Shown here: positions 63,362 through 64,000 of the stretch, piece by piece
How positions within the stretch are numbered: the first letter of the stretch is position 1
Layout: each line of letters opens with the position of its first letter
Assembly: GCF_009469605.1 (NCBI RefSeq)
Contig: NZ_SSXU01000004.1
Location: 248,001-312,000, forward strand
Source: Zoogloea sp. 1C4
Lineage (GTDB): Bacteria > Pseudomonadota > Gammaproteobacteria > Burkholderiales > Rhodocyclaceae
Length of the DNA: 64,000 nt
Direction of reading: 5' to 3'
Position numbers and translations under genes: made by a program
The notes under the pieces: model-generated
The model's database searches: none
What the model was told of the DNA's origin: nothing
Seen by the model: only the letters and a program-made list of their open reading frames with translations

Positions 63362-64000
63362 TCAGCCGCCGGTGAGTTGGGCGTAGAGCAGCGGCAGGCG
63401 GGCGGGGAGCTCGGCCGGGTTGCGGAGGATGGTGTAGCCCGCCGGGCCGAAGAGGTGCGGCAGATAACCCTGGCCTTCCTTGTCGATGGTCACGCAGAAG
63501 GGCCGCACGCCTTCCTGCCGCGCCGCGTTGAGGCTCATCCGGGTGTCTTCGATGCCGTAGCGGCCTTCGTAGTGATCCACGTCGTTGGGCTTGCCGTCGG
63601 AGAGGATCAGCAGCAGGCGCAGGGCTTCGGGGCGTTTGGCGAGGATCTGGGTGGCGTAGCGGATCGCCGCGCCGATGCGGGTGTAGAAGCCCGGCTTCAG
63701 CGCCCCGATGCGGCCGCGGATGCGGTCGTCGGCGGGCTCGTCGAAATCCTTGATGCGGTGAAAGCGGATGTTGTCGCGCTTGCGGGACGAGAAGCCGTAC
63801 AGCCCGAACGGATCGCCGGTGGCGCCCAGCGCTTCGGAGAACAGCCACAGGCTGTCGCGGATCACGTCGATCACCCGCTGCTCGTCGCTCACCCAGGTGT
63901 CGGTGGAGAGCGACAGATCGGCCAGCACCAGACAGCACAGATCACGCTCGCGGCGCTCGCACGACAGATAGCCGCCGGTGTCGCCAGTGACGTGGCCGGT
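63362..64000 (-). CDS. norD: NorD/CbbO-type vWA protein, C-terminal part
   Basis: The frame enters from the right edge and gives the last 212 residues of a larger protein. The vWA MIDAS is in LADLSLSTDTW; IRDSLWLFSEALGATGDPFGLYGFSSRKRDNIRFHRIKDFDE and RLLLILSDGKPNDVDHYEGRYGIEDTRMSLNAAR, then PFCVTIDKEG and YLPHLFG, are the ending of NorD (nitric oxide reductase assembly) and its relative CbbO. The partner norQ or cbbQ would lie outside the window, so the choice between them cannot be made here. Confidence 0.8.
   Translation of the reverse strand, partial: TGHVTGDTGGYLSCERRERDLCCLVLADLSLSTDTWVSDEQRVIDVIRDSLWLFSEALGATGDPFGLYGFSSRKRDNIRFHRIKDFDEPADDRIRGRIGALKPGFYTRIGAAIRYATQILAKRPEALRLLLILSDGKPNDVDHYEGRYGIEDTRMSLNAARQEGVRPFCVTIDKEGQGYLPHLFGPAGYTILRNPAELPARLPLLYAQLTGG

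Overview
The window reads as chromosomal DNA from a high-GC betaproteobacterium of the Rhodocyclales type (Azoarcus/Thauera/Zoogloea/Azospira-like). The evidence is uniformly GC-rich codon use, a class I PHA synthase, the argS–SPOR protein–dsbA–SDR gene order, a DUF1840 gene, a methylmalonyl-CoA propionate pathway and a NorD-type protein. I see no rRNA, tRNA, CRISPR array, transposase or prophage gene. Genus-level placement is inference.

Layout. 1–3.75 kb: a leftward cluster with two tandem DsbA-fold isomerases (one cut by the window edge), two PaaI-type hotdog thioesterases, a GNAT–carbonic anhydrase fusion, and a MerR-family regulator lying next to a 24-bp perfect palindrome. 3.8–9 kb: a metallo-beta-lactamase-fold hydrolase just upstream of phaC, a solitary PIN protein, a small MscS channel and a BtuF-like protein. 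9.1–16.7 kb: alanine dehydrogenase, the argS–SPOR–dsbA–SDR operon, a secreted orphan and ubiB. 16.9–19.4 kb: a single-chain arginase–ornithine aminotransferase and a YajD-type HNH protein. 19.4–21.2 kb: a lower-GC accessory patch with two orphan small proteins, REP-like palindromes and an AT-rich hairpin-rich block. 21.2–23.2 kb: YegD-type Hsp70 and a class I glutamine amidotransferase. 23.6–31.5 kb: a propionyl-CoA to succinyl-CoA operon (mutase, MeaB, PccB, PccA) divergent from a GntR/FCD regulator. 31.5–40.2 kb: acetate permease with its DUF485 partner, enoyl-CoA hydratase, TauE/EVE pair, large MscS-type channel, EamA exporter and ruvC. 40.4–47.7 kb: a signalling block with a MASE1/CHASE hybrid kinase, an HD-GYP protein and a second hybrid kinase. 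47.8–50.2 kb: small orphans, a MOSC protein and a ROK kinase.

The most striking region is 50.3–57.2 kb. It is a tight four-gene operon: a DUF4062 protein with an apparently inactive STAND-like module, a MoxR AAA+ ATPase, a vWA protein, and a 1138-residue protein carrying an N-terminal helical domain, two nucleoside-deoxyribosyltransferase-like domains, a TIR domain and a C-terminal CHAT (caspase-like) domain. This matches the logic of MoxR–vWA 'ternary' NTP-dependent conflict (anti-phage or suicide) systems, with an unusual effector: TIR and CHAT are fused and the CHAT catalytic histidine appears to be replaced by Asn.

57–64 kb holds RarD, DUF1840, a SprT-like protein, an RsgA GTPase with a strongly structured leader, an isochorismatase-fold hydrolase with a divergent LysR regulator, two exported proteins and the end of a NorD-type vWA protein. 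Two related classes of REP-like palindromes, mostly in head-to-head doublets, are scattered at 19.4, 20.5, 23.4, 61.9 and 63.2 kb.
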